DNA of 39,933 nt from JALZBN01 sp035525375. Its GTDB lineage: Bacteria > Actinomycetota > Acidimicrobiia > Acidimicrobiales > AC-14. Below are positions 23,187-32,517 of the stretch, piece by piece. Position 1 is the stretch's first letter, and each line of letters begins with the position of its first letter. The translations under genes and the position numbers were made by a program. The stretch covers positions 1 through 39,933 of the forward strand of contig DATLEI010000040.1 of NCBI GenBank assembly GCA_035525375.1. The letters are read 5' to 3'. The notes below the pieces were generated by a model, which had not been told where the DNA came from, did not search any database, and saw only the letters and a program-made list of their open reading frames with translations.

Positions 23187-24601
23187 GTGGTGGACGCCGT
23201 CATCAGTTCGTCAGGCAACGACGTGACATCGCCGGCGCCCAGGGTCAGACAGAGATCGCCGGGCCGAAGCTGACCGCGAAGGAACGTCACGAGCGCCCCC
23301 CGTTCGGGGAACCACGCAACTTGACGGCGGGGATCCGCGTCTAGGACAGCGTCGGCGACTGCCTTTCCCGTCACCCCCGCCCTCGGCTCCTCGCCCGCGC
23401 CGTAGATGCCGGTGACGACGAGAAGGTCAGCAACCGCGAAGGCGTCGGCAAAATCACCACTCAACTGGGCGGTGCGGCTGTAACGGTGCGGCTGGAACAC
23501 GCACACGATGCGGCGCCACGTGCCGATTCGGGCCGCGGCCAGGGCCGCGCTGACCTCGCCGGGAAGATGGGCATAGTCGTCGATGTAGGTCACGCCGTCG
23601 ACCTCACCGCGCCATTCGAACCGGCGCGACACGCCAGGAAACGTCGCCAGCGCCTGCGCGACCGCTTCAGGCGGCGCGCCGATCGAGACGGCAACGGAGG
23701 CGGCCCCTGCCGCATTCAACGCGTTATGGATCCCTGGCACAGGAACGTGCATCGCGAGTGACGAGTCGGGTCCCACAAGTACAAAGGAGGTGCCGTCAGC
23801 ACGAAGGTCTACAGCGGTGAGCCGGAACGTCGCCTCCGCTGAGGTTCCGTAGGTCAGAGCGTCCGCTTCGAGCGCCAGGTCGGCCGCAACCTTGTCGTCG
23901 GCACACACGAGGCATGGCCCATCAACCTCGCCAATGAAACGACGGAACGCGGCCACAAGGACGTCGAACGCGCCGTAGTGGCCAAGGTGATCGGGCTCGA
24001 CGCTCGTCACAATCGCAGCATGAGGTGCCAACTCGAGAAAGGTGCCGTCGCTCTCGTCGGCTTCGACGACGATCCAGTCCCCGACGTCCCACCCCGCGCC
24101 GGTGCCCAAACCGGAGATGCGGGCGCCCACGATGAAGGACGGATGCATTCCCCCTTCCGTGAGCGCGAGCGCCAGCATCGCCGACGTCGTCGTTTTGCCG
24201 TGAGTGCCGCTCACGGCGATCACCTTTTTCGTGGCGGCTATCGCGGCCAAGATGTCGGCGCGACGCACGACTTCGACACCTCGGCGACGCGCTTCGCGCA
24301 CCTCGACGTTCTCATCATTGTCACGCCCCACCGCGGTCGAGACCGCAACGAGTTCCGCGCCGGCCACGTTGTCGATGTCGTGCCCGACACTTGCTCGCAC
24401 ACCAAGTTGCCGCAGACGGTCGAGAATCGGCGAGTGCTTCATGTCGCTGCCGCTCACTCGGTGGCCCATGGCCACGAGCACTTCGGCGATAGGGCTCATG
24501 CCGGCGCCCCCAATTCCGATGATGTGGACCGATCGGGGCGTCGTGAGGTCGAAGCCAGGGTCGGGAACCGGCACCGCGTTCTGGTCACCCACGCTTGGCA
24601 T
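23183..24601 (-). CDS. murC: UDP-N-acetylmuramate--L-alanine ligase
   Basis: A 472-residue Mur ligase that adds L-Ala to UDP-MurNAc using ATP. The N-terminal Rossmann domain has VHIIGIGGAGMSPIAEVL. The ATP P-loop is SGTHGKTTTSA, with the murC-typical GTHGKT. VEADESDGTFL and EPDHLGHYG follow in the central domain, and the C-terminal domain has DDYAHLPGEV and FQPHRYSRTAQL. I place the start at ATG 24601, which overlaps the end of murG by 17 bases. The upstream ATG at 24694 would lie within murG and adds 31 unconserved residues. Confidence 0.96.
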   Translation of the reverse strand: MPSVGDQNAVPVPDPGFDLTTPRSVHIIGIGGAGMSPIAEVLVAMGHRVSGSDMKHSPILDRLRQLGVRASVGHDIDNVAGAELVAVSTAVGRDNDENVEVREARRRGVEVVRRADILAAIAATKKVIAVSGTHGKTTTSAMLALALTEGGMHPSFIVGARISGLGTGAGWDVGDWIVVEADESDGTFLELAPHAAIVTSVEPDHLGHYGAFDVLVAAFRRFIGEVDGPCLVCADDKVAADLALEADALTYGTSAEATFRLTAVDLRADGTSFVLVGPDSSLAMHVPVPGIHNALNAAGAASVAVSIGAPPEAVAQALATFPGVSRRFEWRGEVDGVTYIDDYAHLPGEVSAALAAARIGTWRRIVCVFQPHRYSRTAQLSGDFADAFAVADLLVVTGIYGAGEEPRAGVTGKAVADAVLDADPRRQVAWFPERGALVTFLRGQLRPGDLCLTLGAGDVTSLPDELMTASTT

Positions 24602-25700
24602 GCTCCTCGACGAGAGCTGCGACCCGCGTGGCAGCGTCAGGCCGGCCGCATTGGGCGGCGGCCCGGCCCATCGCCGACAGCCGATCACCGTCATTCATCA
24701 CTCTGTCGACCTCGTTCACCAGGTATGCACCGTTCAGCTGGGCGTCAGGAAGCAACACTGCGCCCCCGGCCCGCTCCAGATACTGGGCGTTCGCCGTCTG
24801 ATGATCACCGGGCGCGCCGGGCAGAGGAACGAGGATCGACGGGGCTCCGAGGGCCGACAGCTCGGCGATGGACGTCGCGCCGGCGCGGCACACAACAAGA
24901 TCAGCTGCGGCCAAGACGAGATCCATGCGCGCCTCGTACTCCACGGGCTCGTACTCCAGTCCGCCCGCCGGAAGGGACGGGACTGAGGAACCGACCGCGG
25001 GCCATTCCCGACGTCCGACTATGTGGTGGACGGCCAGGTCCGACCGGTCGGCCCACATTGGGAGAGCGTCGCGCACCGCTCCGTTTATTCGACCAGCACC
25101 CAACGAGCCACCAAAGATCGCAAGCAAGCGGCGCCCGTCGCCGATGCCCAGCCGAGCTCGAGCCTGCGATCGGTCACGCTGGCGGTCAACGGCAAGCACC
25201 TCGGCGCGCACTGGGTTGCCGGTGAGCACCGCTCGGGGCAGATCGGTGCCGGGGAACGATACGGCGCAGGCGCGGGCGAACCGCCCGACTAACCGGTTCG
25301 CCGCTCCGGGGACTGCGTTCTGCTCGTGCACCACAATCGGTACCCGGAGAACAGCTGCGGCCATCGCGCACGGAACGCTGGCGTAACCGCCGAGGGACAC
25401 CACGACCGCGGGTCGTGCGCGGCGAACCAGCCGGAGGGCCTGCGCCGAGGCCTGGGCCAGGCCCAGAGCAGCACCGAGGTTGGCAATCGCCAGCCGGCGC
25501 TGAATGCCCTTGCCCGGCAACAGTGTGACGCCAAAGCCCGCCTCCGGAACGAGGGCTGCTTCCATCCCCGCGGTGCTACCGACGAAGCGGATCGTCGAGG
25601 GATCGTGGCCGGCGGCGACAAGCGCCTTCCCAATCGCAATCCCGGGAAGCACGTGACCGGCTGTACCACCGCCAGCAACCAGGGCCCAGGCCGGCGTCAC
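24585..25700 (-). CDS. murG: UDP-GlcNAc:undecaprenyl-PP-MurNAc-pentapeptide GlcNAc transferase
   Basis: A 371-residue GT-B glycosyltransferase that makes lipid II from lipid I on the inner face of the membrane. The N-terminal glycine-rich loop is AGGGTAGHVLPGIAIG. HEQNAVPGAANRLVG follows. In the donor domain are IFGGSLGAGRING, then CRAGATSIAELSALGAPSILVPLPGAPGDHQTAN (UDP-GlcNAc site). The GTG start at 25700 overlaps the ftsW stop as GTGA; the 57 extra codons upstream lie in ftsW and are not conserved. Confidence 0.96.
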   Translation of the reverse strand: MTPAWALVAGGGTAGHVLPGIAIGKALVAAGHDPSTIRFVGSTAGMEAALVPEAGFGVTLLPGKGIQRRLAIANLGAALGLAQASAQALRLVRRARPAVVVSLGGYASVPCAMAAAVLRVPIVVHEQNAVPGAANRLVGRFARACAVSFPGTDLPRAVLTGNPVRAEVLAVDRQRDRSQARARLGIGDGRRLLAIFGGSLGAGRINGAVRDALPMWADRSDLAVHHIVGRREWPAVGSSVPSLPAGGLEYEPVEYEARMDLVLAAADLVVCRAGATSIAELSALGAPSILVPLPGAPGDHQTANAQYLERAGGAVLLPDAQLNGAYLVNEVDRVMNDGDRLSAMGRAAAQCGRPDAATRVAALVEEHAKRG

Positions 25701-26893
25701 CGAACCCGGGGCGCGGTGCCGCGGCGCGCCACGTTCACCAGCAATCCGACCGCCCCCATGGTGATCACCAGGGAGGAGCCCCCGAACGAGACGAACGGAA
25801 GTGGAACGCCGGTCACCGGCATCACCGCACTCACGGCCCCGATATTGATGAGCGCCTGCACGACGACCCATGCCGTTACGCCCGCGGCAACGAGGGTCCC
25901 AAAGCGGTCGGGAGCTCGTAACGCGGCGCGAACACCGCCAAAGGCGAACGTCAGGAACAGGGCCACGACAACGAGCGTTCCAAGCAAGCCCATCTCCTCA
26001 CCAATGATGGCGAATATGAAGTCGGTGTGCGCGTTCGGCAGGAAACCCCATTTGGCCCTGCTGGCCCCCAGGCCGACGCCCGTCACCCGTCCGCTACCAA
26101 GGGCGACCAGCGACTGCGCCACCTGATAACCGGTGTTGCTCACGTCGTCCCACGGATGGAGGAACGACAGCAACCGGGCCCGGCGGTAGCTCTCCACGAG
26201 CCCGATGACAACGCCACCTACCGTGCAGATCACGAGCAACGCGCTCATCGCCCGAACGGACGCGCCGCCAACGAAGAGAACCACGAGGACGAGGGACACG
26301 AGGATGATCGACGTGCCCATGTCGGGCTGCAGCAGGATGAGCACGGTGAGGGCTCCGGTGGCAAGAAGGACTGGCTTCAGGACGAGGGGTCGAGGCGGCC
26401 GGCGAAGCGCAATCGCCCGCTCCGAGCGCCGCTCGAACTGGCGTGCCAGCACGTCGGCGGCGAACAGAAGAAGGGCGAGTTTGGCCAGTTCCGCAGGCTG
26501 GAAGCGCCATTGCCCGAGCCCGAGCCAGCGGGAGGACCCGCTGACCGATATTCCCATGCCTGGTATGAGAACGAGCGCCAGGAGCAGCAACGACACGACC
26601 ACCATCGGCGCTGCCAAACGACGCCATACCCGGTAGTCGACCCTCGCGACGACGATTAGAGCGATGACGCCCAGGCCCACCCACATCGCTTGGCGCTCGA
26701 AGAAGAGCCATGCCCCCCCATAGCTGCGCAGCGCCTCGACCGAAGAGGCCGACAGCACCATCATGAGGCCGATCCCGCAGAGCAGGGCCACGACTGCACA
26801 GAGCAGGAGCCAGCCTGAATCATTCCCAGCTCTTGGCTGCTCGGGTCCGCGAGTCACCTCCTCCCGATCCATGACGTCACCCCGCAACGTCAT
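25697..26893 (-). CDS. ftsW: Septal peptidoglycan polymerase FtsW (SEDS family)
   Basis: A 398-residue SEDS glycosyltransferase with about ten membrane helices. It works with the class B PBP encoded four genes upstream. Key motifs are SGSSRWLGLGQWRFQPAELAKLALLLF, with the conserved Arg/Trp and PAE region, then LQPDMGTSIIL, GASRAKWGFLPNAHTDFIFAIIGEE, which includes the catalytic Asp of the large extracytoplasmic loop region, and the final PFVSFGGSSL. The start ATG 26893 overlaps the murD stop as ATGA. RodA is a close relative, but the location in the dcw cluster argues for FtsW. Confidence 0.94.
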   Translation of the reverse strand: MTLRGDVMDREEVTRGPEQPRAGNDSGWLLLCAVVALLCGIGLMMVLSASSVEALRSYGGAWLFFERQAMWVGLGVIALIVVARVDYRVWRRLAAPMVVVSLLLLALVLIPGMGISVSGSSRWLGLGQWRFQPAELAKLALLLFAADVLARQFERRSERAIALRRPPRPLVLKPVLLATGALTVLILLQPDMGTSIILVSLVLVVLFVGGASVRAMSALLVICTVGGVVIGLVESYRRARLLSFLHPWDDVSNTGYQVAQSLVALGSGRVTGVGLGASRAKWGFLPNAHTDFIFAIIGEEMGLLGTLVVVALFLTFAFGGVRAALRAPDRFGTLVAAGVTAWVVVQALINIGAVSAVMPVTGVPLPFVSFGGSSLVITMGAVGLLVNVARRGTAPRVR

Positions 26894-28269
26894 AGGGACC
26901 GTTCTCGGGAACGAAACAGCTCGTGGACTGCTCGGGAGAAGTCGTCGCCGCGCTCCGCATAAGAGCCGTAGCTGTCGAACGACGCGCACCCCGGCGACAG
27001 GAGAACGACGTCACCGGGCACGGCTAGGCCGTATGCCAACGCAACCGCTTCGTCCATCGATGCGGCCGTCCTTACCGGACGGCGTCCGGAGAATACGGCC
27101 TCCACCTCGTGTCGGGATTCGCCAATCGCAACAACCGCCCGGATCCTGTCCGCGGCTTCTGCGAGGACGCCGAGATCGAGCCCTTTGTTGCGTCCACCGG
27201 CAACGAGTACGACGGAATCGAAGCTCCGCGCTGCCGCGAGCGCCGCGTGTGGGTTCGTCGCCTTCGAGTCGTCGTACCACCGGACCCCCCCCGCGTCGGA
27301 AACGAGAGAGAGTCGATGAGGCAGAGTCTCAAATTCCAGCAGCGCCGTCCGCACACCCTCCATGGTGGCTCCTGCGGCGAGCGCGGCTGCGGATGCTGCC
27401 AGGGCGTTGGATATGTCGTGGGGCAGGGCACGCTTGAGTTCGTGGACTGCAACGATGTCGCCCGCGGGACCACGCAGCATGCCGCCCTCGAGCCGATAGT
27501 CCGCGTCCACACTGGCGCCGAAGGTAACGACGGTCGAACGCACCCCAACCGACTTCTCGACGACCCAAGGATCGTCGGCGTTGACAACCGCAGTATCGCC
27601 CTTCTGTTGGTGGGCCCAGATGCGCGCCTTGGCCGCGACATATGACTCGAGGTCGGGATGCCAGTCGAGGTGGTCCTCGGCAAGGTTGAGCCACACGGCC
27701 ACAAGCGGTCGGAACGTGTCGGTCCACCAGAGCTGGAATGAGGACACCTCGGCGACGACAATGTCGACGTCGCGGCGGACTGCGTCGGAGAGTGGCAACC
27801 CGATGTTGCCCGCGGCCACCGCTCGAAGACCTGATGCCTCGAGCATCTGCGTGACGAGGGCCGTAACTGACGTCTTGCCATTGGTGCCCGTGACGGCAAC
27901 GATCGGATGACGCGTCCACCGGAATGCGAGTTCCACCTCACCCCGAACGGGAGTGTTGGAATCCGCGGCCAGCCGGAACACCGGGTGGTGCATCGGGACA
28001 CCGGGACTGGGCACCACCACGTCGGCTGATTCCACCAGCGACGCCAGGAGGGTTGCGTCAGGGCAGTCGAAGAATTCGATCGCCATGTCTCTTGCTTGGT
28101 TGCGGGTGTCCTCGGTCGGCGCGTCATCGACGGCCACAACCAGGGCGCCGCGGTCACGCAGATGGCGCGCGACAGCCGAGCCGCTGGTACCGAAACCGAC
28201 GACCAGCGCAACCTCGGACCGACCGGATGCGCCAGCCAGGTCAGCCAAGCTTCGCGGCCTGGCAGCCAT
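26890..28269 (-). CDS. murD: UDP-N-acetylmuramoyl-L-alanine--D-glutamate ligase
   Basis: A 459-residue Mur ligase that adds D-Glu to UDP-MurNAc-L-Ala. The N-terminal Rossmann-like domain has VALVVGFGTSGSAVARHL. The P-loop is VTGTNGKTSVTALV. EVSSFQL, with the family Ser-Ser-Phe motif, and LAEDHLDWH follow. In the C-terminal domain, HRLSLV, VRWYDDSKATNPHA and LVAGGRNKGLD are typical of MurD. Its ATG lies in the last codons of mraY with a 29-base overlap. Confidence 0.96.
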   Translation of the reverse strand: MAARPRSLADLAGASGRSEVALVVGFGTSGSAVARHLRDRGALVVAVDDAPTEDTRNQARDMAIEFFDCPDATLLASLVESADVVVPSPGVPMHHPVFRLAADSNTPVRGEVELAFRWTRHPIVAVTGTNGKTSVTALVTQMLEASGLRAVAAGNIGLPLSDAVRRDVDIVVAEVSSFQLWWTDTFRPLVAVWLNLAEDHLDWHPDLESYVAAKARIWAHQQKGDTAVVNADDPWVVEKSVGVRSTVVTFGASVDADYRLEGGMLRGPAGDIVAVHELKRALPHDISNALAASAAALAAGATMEGVRTALLEFETLPHRLSLVSDAGGVRWYDDSKATNPHAALAAARSFDSVVLVAGGRNKGLDLGVLAEAADRIRAVVAIGESRHEVEAVFSGRRPVRTAASMDEAVALAYGLAVPGDVVLLSPGCASFDSYGSYAERGDDFSRAVHELFRSRERSL

Positions 28270-29281
28270 GGGAGAGGAAGTCGGCGTAGAAGAGACCTAC
28301 CGCCAGTGCGGCAAACAGGCCGGCCAGAATCCAGAACCGAACGATCACTGTCGTTTCCGGACACCCCAGCAACTCGAAGTGGTGGTGCAGGGGCGCCATC
28401 CGGAAGACCCGCCGACCGACGATACGAAAGGCCGCGACCTGAACGACAACGGAGAGGGTGATCATCACGAACAGCCCGCCGATCACGGGCAGCAGCATCT
28501 GCGTGTTCATCGTCAGGGCGAGCGTCGCCAGGCCTGCGCCAATCGCAAGCGAGCCCGTATCGCCCATGAAGATGCGCGCCGGAGCCGCGTTCCACCACAG
28601 GAAACCGGCGCACGCCCCCGTCATGGCGGCAGCAACCAGTGACAGGTCGAGCGCCGGCCCGACGCCGTAACAGCTGGCATGGCGGAACTCCCAGAACCCG
28701 ATGAAGATGAACCCTGCAAACGAGAACAATGACGAGCCCGCGGCCAGCCCGTCGAGCCCGTCCGAAAGGTTCACCGCATTCGCAGCGCCGATCAATATGA
28801 GCACGGCCCAAATGATGTAAACGGGGTCGGGCATTCCGATTCCGACCGACCGGGTGAACGAGAGGTCCGTCAGCACCTTGGCCTTGAAGACGGCGAGGAG
28901 CGCGAAGCCGACCGCGACGAGGAGGAGGCCGACTATCTTCGCCGTCTTGTTCAGTCCAAGACTTCGTTGGTGGCGTACCTTGATCCAGTCGTCCGCAAGT
29001 CCGACCGCCCCGGCGGCGAGGATGGTGAGTACGACGATGACACCGGCACTGGTGAACACGGCTCCGCTGTGCAAATGACTGGCGACGTAACCGGCACCAG
29101 CGGCCGCCAGAATGGTCAGGCCACCCATCGTCGGTGTGCCCGCCTTGGTGAAGTGGCCCTGTGGCCCGTCTTCGCGGATCTGCTGGCCGATACCTCGCGC
29201 CTCTAGGGCGCGAATGAGCAGAGGGGTTCCCAGCAACGCGCCCAGGAGACCCACGCTCAACGCAACGAGCATGGCTACCAT
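28241..29281 (-). CDS. mraY: Phospho-N-acetylmuramoyl-pentapeptide transferase
   Basis: A 346-residue polytopic enzyme making lipid I from UDP-MurNAc-pentapeptide and undecaprenyl phosphate. Ten membrane helices are likely. The Mg-binding DDWIKV motif, NAVNLSDGLDGLAAG with catalytic Asp, FMGDTGSLAIG and the PLHHHFELLG histidine motif near the end are all present. The start at ATG 29281 overlaps the murE stop by seven bases; ATG 29272 is an alternative. In most actinobacteria murF lies between murE and mraY. Here the two genes are directly joined. Confidence 0.97.
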   Translation of the reverse strand: MVAMLVALSVGLLGALLGTPLLIRALEARGIGQQIREDGPQGHFTKAGTPTMGGLTILAAAGAGYVASHLHSGAVFTSAGVIVVLTILAAGAVGLADDWIKVRHQRSLGLNKTAKIVGLLLVAVGFALLAVFKAKVLTDLSFTRSVGIGMPDPVYIIWAVLILIGAANAVNLSDGLDGLAAGSSLFSFAGFIFIGFWEFRHASCYGVGPALDLSLVAAAMTGACAGFLWWNAAPARIFMGDTGSLAIGAGLATLALTMNTQMLLPVIGGLFVMITLSVVVQVAAFRIVGRRVFRMAPLHHHFELLGCPETTVIVRFWILAGLFAALAVGLFYADFLSHGCQAAKLG

Positions 29282-30681
29282 GCGGCGCGCTCCTTGAGCT
29301 CTGCCAGTACTTCGCGGGCGACCTGACGATCATCGAAGGGGAAGGAGCGCTCCCCGACTAGCTGCACGGTTTCGTGGCCCTTCCCCGCGAGCACGACGAC
29401 ATCGCCGGCGCGCGCCTGCGCCAACGCGTTGGCGATCGCCGCCCGCCGGTCGGGCTCTACGACGAGGACTTCCGACCGTCCGATGCCGGCGCGTACCTCG
29501 CCGATGATCGCGCTCGGATCCTCACTTCGCGGGTTGTCGGAGGTCAGGATCGCAACATCGGACAACCGGGTCGCAACCTCGCCCATAGCCGGCCGCTTGG
29601 TGCGGTCGCGGTCACCCCCGCAACCGAAGACGGTGATCACCCGTTTCCCGGCCCCGCGGGCGGACAGCAGCACTTGTTCCAGGCTGGCCGGCGTATGGGC
29701 ATAGTCGACGATTACGAGAAATGGTTGGCCAGCACCGACCGTCTCGACACGACCGGGCACCGGCGGAGCTGTCGAGAGTCCGGCCGCAATCGCCTTCGAG
29801 TCAACTCCGAGCGCTCGCCCGATGGCGGCGGCAGCGACAGCGTTGGCCACATTGAATGATCCGCCGAGCTGAAGCTCCACCCTGTGGCCATCCCAGACAA
29901 AGGTGCTCGAAACCGGGCCGAGCACGATGTCGCTCACGTCGGCGAGTGAGAAGGGCGTAATCGGCATTGGCGCGGCTTCGATGAGGCGCCTGCCCCAGGG
30001 GTCGTCGGCGTTCACGACCGCGAGACCGGCGCGCTCAGGGTTGAACAAGGCCAACTTGGCCTCGAAGTAGGCGTCCATCGTCTTGTGATAGTCGAGGTGC
30101 TCGGGACTCAGGTTGGTGAACGCAACGACGGAGAACCAGGTACCGCTGACTCGGTGTTGAACGAGTGCGTGCGACGAAACCTCGATCGCCGCTGCTGAGC
30201 TTCCGCCAGCGACCATCTCCGCCAACCGAGCTTGCAGATCGATGGCCTCGGGCGTCGTACGTGGACCAGAAAGGGTGCCGATGACGCCCGTCTTGCGACC
30301 GTCGGCTTCCAGTACAGCCTTGACCAGATGCGTGGTCGTCGTCTTGCCATTCGTCCCCGTCACACCAACGACCGCGAGCTGGCGCGACGGGTTGCCGTAG
30401 AAGGCTGCCGCGACAGGCCCGGCGGCGGCGCGGGCGTCGCGAACAACCGCCTGAGAGACGTCGAGCGGCAGCTCCCGTTCGCAGAGGAGCGCGCTCGCCC
30501 CCGCCGTCACGGCTCGCGAGGCGAAGTCATGGCCGTCTGCCTGGGAGCCAGGCAGACAGCAGAAGAGGGCGCCCGGGGTGACCGTTCTCGAGTCTTGGGT
30601 GATCGAAGTGATCTCCGTACGCGCCGGATCGCCCCGGAGGCGTAGCACCTCGACCCCCTCCAGCAACGACTGCATCCGCAC
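29275..30681 (-). CDS. murE: UDP-MurNAc-tripeptide synthetase (meso-DAP adding)
   Basis: A 468-residue Mur ligase adding the third stem-peptide residue. The P-loop is VTGTNGKTTTTHLV (107-120), the carbamylated-Lys region is EAKLALFNPE (about 207-216), and VDYAHTP (325-331) is in the linker to the C-terminal domain. The specificity motif DNPR at 382-385 marks meso-diaminopimelate as substrate; lysine-adding enzymes have different residues. The organism therefore should have a DAP-type cell wall. The gene is 18 bases below ftsI and coupled to mraY. The protein has normal length, so it is not a MurE-MurF fusion. Confidence 0.96.
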   Translation of the reverse strand: MRMQSLLEGVEVLRLRGDPARTEITSITQDSRTVTPGALFCCLPGSQADGHDFASRAVTAGASALLCERELPLDVSQAVVRDARAAAGPVAAAFYGNPSRQLAVVGVTGTNGKTTTTHLVKAVLEADGRKTGVIGTLSGPRTTPEAIDLQARLAEMVAGGSSAAAIEVSSHALVQHRVSGTWFSVVAFTNLSPEHLDYHKTMDAYFEAKLALFNPERAGLAVVNADDPWGRRLIEAAPMPITPFSLADVSDIVLGPVSSTFVWDGHRVELQLGGSFNVANAVAAAAIGRALGVDSKAIAAGLSTAPPVPGRVETVGAGQPFLVIVDYAHTPASLEQVLLSARGAGKRVITVFGCGGDRDRTKRPAMGEVATRLSDVAILTSDNPRSEDPSAIIGEVRAGIGRSEVLVVEPDRRAAIANALAQARAGDVVVLAGKGHETVQLVGERSFPFDDRQVAREVLAELKERAAW

Positions 30682-30699
30682 GCGCTTGTCCTCACGGCC

Positions 30700-32517
30700 C
30701 TACCTGGGATTTCGTTCGAGCGTATCCCGCGCCGAGGGTACGGGAACCGGGTTGCTCGTGGTGCTCACGACCGCATCGGGCAACTCTTGCTGGCTCGAAG
30801 CGGCAGCGGGCCGCCCGCTCTGCGCCACTCCACCATCCGGCGGAATCCCGAAGACACGAACGCCGTAGCCGCCGAGTTGGGAGAACACCGGCGCTGAGAC
30901 CACACCGCCGAAGATCGGCGTGGGCTCGTCGAGGACGACGATTGCCGACAGACGGGGCGCCTCTGCAGGCAGGAATCCCACGAAGCTGGCCACGTAGGCG
31001 CCGTCCTGATAGCCCCGGTAGCCCTCTCTCGGCTTCTTCGCCGTACCCGTCTTTCCTGCCACGGTGAAACCTTGCACGCGCGCCGCAGTGCCCGTGCCGC
31101 CTTCAACCACCTGCTCGAGCATTTCCGTGAGCTCGCGTGCAGTCGCCGAGCTGACGATCCGGCGGCTCGAGGCGGGCGGTGTGTCACGGACTCGGTTTTG
31201 GGCGTCCACCACCTGCTTCACCAGGCTTGGCCCGACATAGACGCCGTCATTGGCGACCGTGTTGTAGGCGACCAGCATCTGCAGGGCGGTCACGGCGACG
31301 CCTTGGCCGACCGGGACAGTGGCCATCGAGGTTCCTGACCACTTGCCGAGCTCGGGGAGGAGGCCTGCTGACTCTCCGGGAAAATCAAGGCTCGTTCGGT
31401 CGGCGAGTCCGAAAGCTCGTAGGAAGCGGTCGATTCGTTCCTTGCCGAGCTTTCGCCCGACCATGATCGTCCCCACATTCGATGATTCGGCGACAATGTC
31501 GCTCACGGTCATTCTCTCCGTGTCGTGCTCCTCGGCGTCGTGAAACGTCGTGTCAGCGACGTTGATCGTGTCGGGGACAACGAACGTGTCCGAGGGGCGT
31601 ATCACGCCCTCCTCAAGGCCCGCCGCGACAGTGATCATCTTGTTGACCGATCCTGGCTCGTACACCTTGGTGACGGCCATGTTGTCGGGACTGGGCGCAG
31701 GCGGAGCATTCCCGGTGCCAGCGGCCAGATTCGCCATCGCCCGGATTTCGCCCGTCTGGACGTCCATCACCATGGCTATCCCGCCCTTCGCCTTGGTTGT
31801 CACAATTTGCTCGGCAAGCACCCGCTCAGCCTCGTACTGCATGGAACGATCAATCGTGAGGACGAGCTTGTTGCCGGCAACGGGCGAACGCAGTTCGTGG
31901 ATCCCGGCAGCAATGTCGTTGCCCCGCGGGTCACGTTCGACAATGAGTTGACCGGGGCGACCCTGCAGCTGGTGCTGAAACTGGAGTTCGAGGCCGGACA
32001 GGCCCTGTTCATCGAGGCCAACCTTGCCGAGTACCGGAGCGGCGAGCGGCCCTGCAGGCTCTACCCGCTTCGGTTCTTCGAGCAGGGAGACACCCGGGAG
32101 GTGGAGTGCCTCGACCTTGTCAGCCACTGGATCCTCAACCTTGCGAGCCAGGTACACGAAGGCAGCACTCGTGGTGAGGCGTTCCCGGATCTCCATTTCT
32201 GGCATGTCGAGCAAAGGCGCTAGGGCGCGGGCGCCGGCGACAGGATCACGAACCACTTGCGGGTTGGCCCACACCGTGCGCCGCCGAGTGGAGAGTGCGA
32301 GCCCGGCCCCGTTGCGATCAACGATCGCGCCCCGCGCCGCCGGCAGGACAATCGAATGCATCCGTTGGGACATTCCGAACTCGGAGTAGCGATGCGAATC
32401 GATTGCCTGCAGCACCGTAAGTCGCGCAACCACCCCGCCAAACGCGAGGGACAGTACGACGAGAAGGAAGATGAGCCGTCGACGGGGATCGGGAAGCCCG
32501 GGGGTGTTCCCCCTCAT
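30700..32517 (-). CDS. ftsI: Septal class B penicillin-binding protein (FtsI/PBP3)
   Basis: A 605-residue transpeptidase. A short cytoplasmic Arg-rich N-terminus is followed by one membrane helix (about 14-33). Then comes the pedestal domain with RGAIVDRNG and the transpeptidase domain. Active-site motifs are SVNK at 290-293 (Ser290 nucleophile), SSN at 345-347 and KTG at 489-491. No PASTA repeats are present. It crosslinks peptidoglycan at the septum with FtsW. The C-terminal 40 residues are Ala/Pro/Ser-rich and likely disordered. ATG 32517 overlaps the ftsL stop as ATGA. Confidence 0.96.
   Translation of the reverse strand: MRGNTPGLPDPRRRLIFLLVVLSLAFGGVVARLTVLQAIDSHRYSEFGMSQRMHSIVLPAARGAIVDRNGAGLALSTRRRTVWANPQVVRDPVAGARALAPLLDMPEMEIRERLTTSAAFVYLARKVEDPVADKVEALHLPGVSLLEEPKRVEPAGPLAAPVLGKVGLDEQGLSGLELQFQHQLQGRPGQLIVERDPRGNDIAAGIHELRSPVAGNKLVLTIDRSMQYEAERVLAEQIVTTKAKGGIAMVMDVQTGEIRAMANLAAGTGNAPPAPSPDNMAVTKVYEPGSVNKMITVAAGLEEGVIRPSDTFVVPDTINVADTTFHDAEEHDTERMTVSDIVAESSNVGTIMVGRKLGKERIDRFLRAFGLADRTSLDFPGESAGLLPELGKWSGTSMATVPVGQGVAVTALQMLVAYNTVANDGVYVGPSLVKQVVDAQNRVRDTPPASSRRIVSSATARELTEMLEQVVEGGTGTAARVQGFTVAGKTGTAKKPREGYRGYQDGAYVASFVGFLPAEAPRLSAIVVLDEPTPIFGGVVSAPVFSQLGGYGVRVFGIPPDGGVAQSGRPAAASSQQELPDAVVSTTSNPVPVPSARDTLERNPR

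Noticed and set aside
23978..25225. 415-codon open frame on the plus strand
   Set aside because: It is antisense to murC and murG and has no recognisable domain.
27072..29333. 753-codon open frame on the minus strand
   Set aside because: It is a shadow of mraY, murD and the murE end in another frame. The translation is Arg/Ser/Pro-rich with no family motif, while the three Mur genes account for the DNA.
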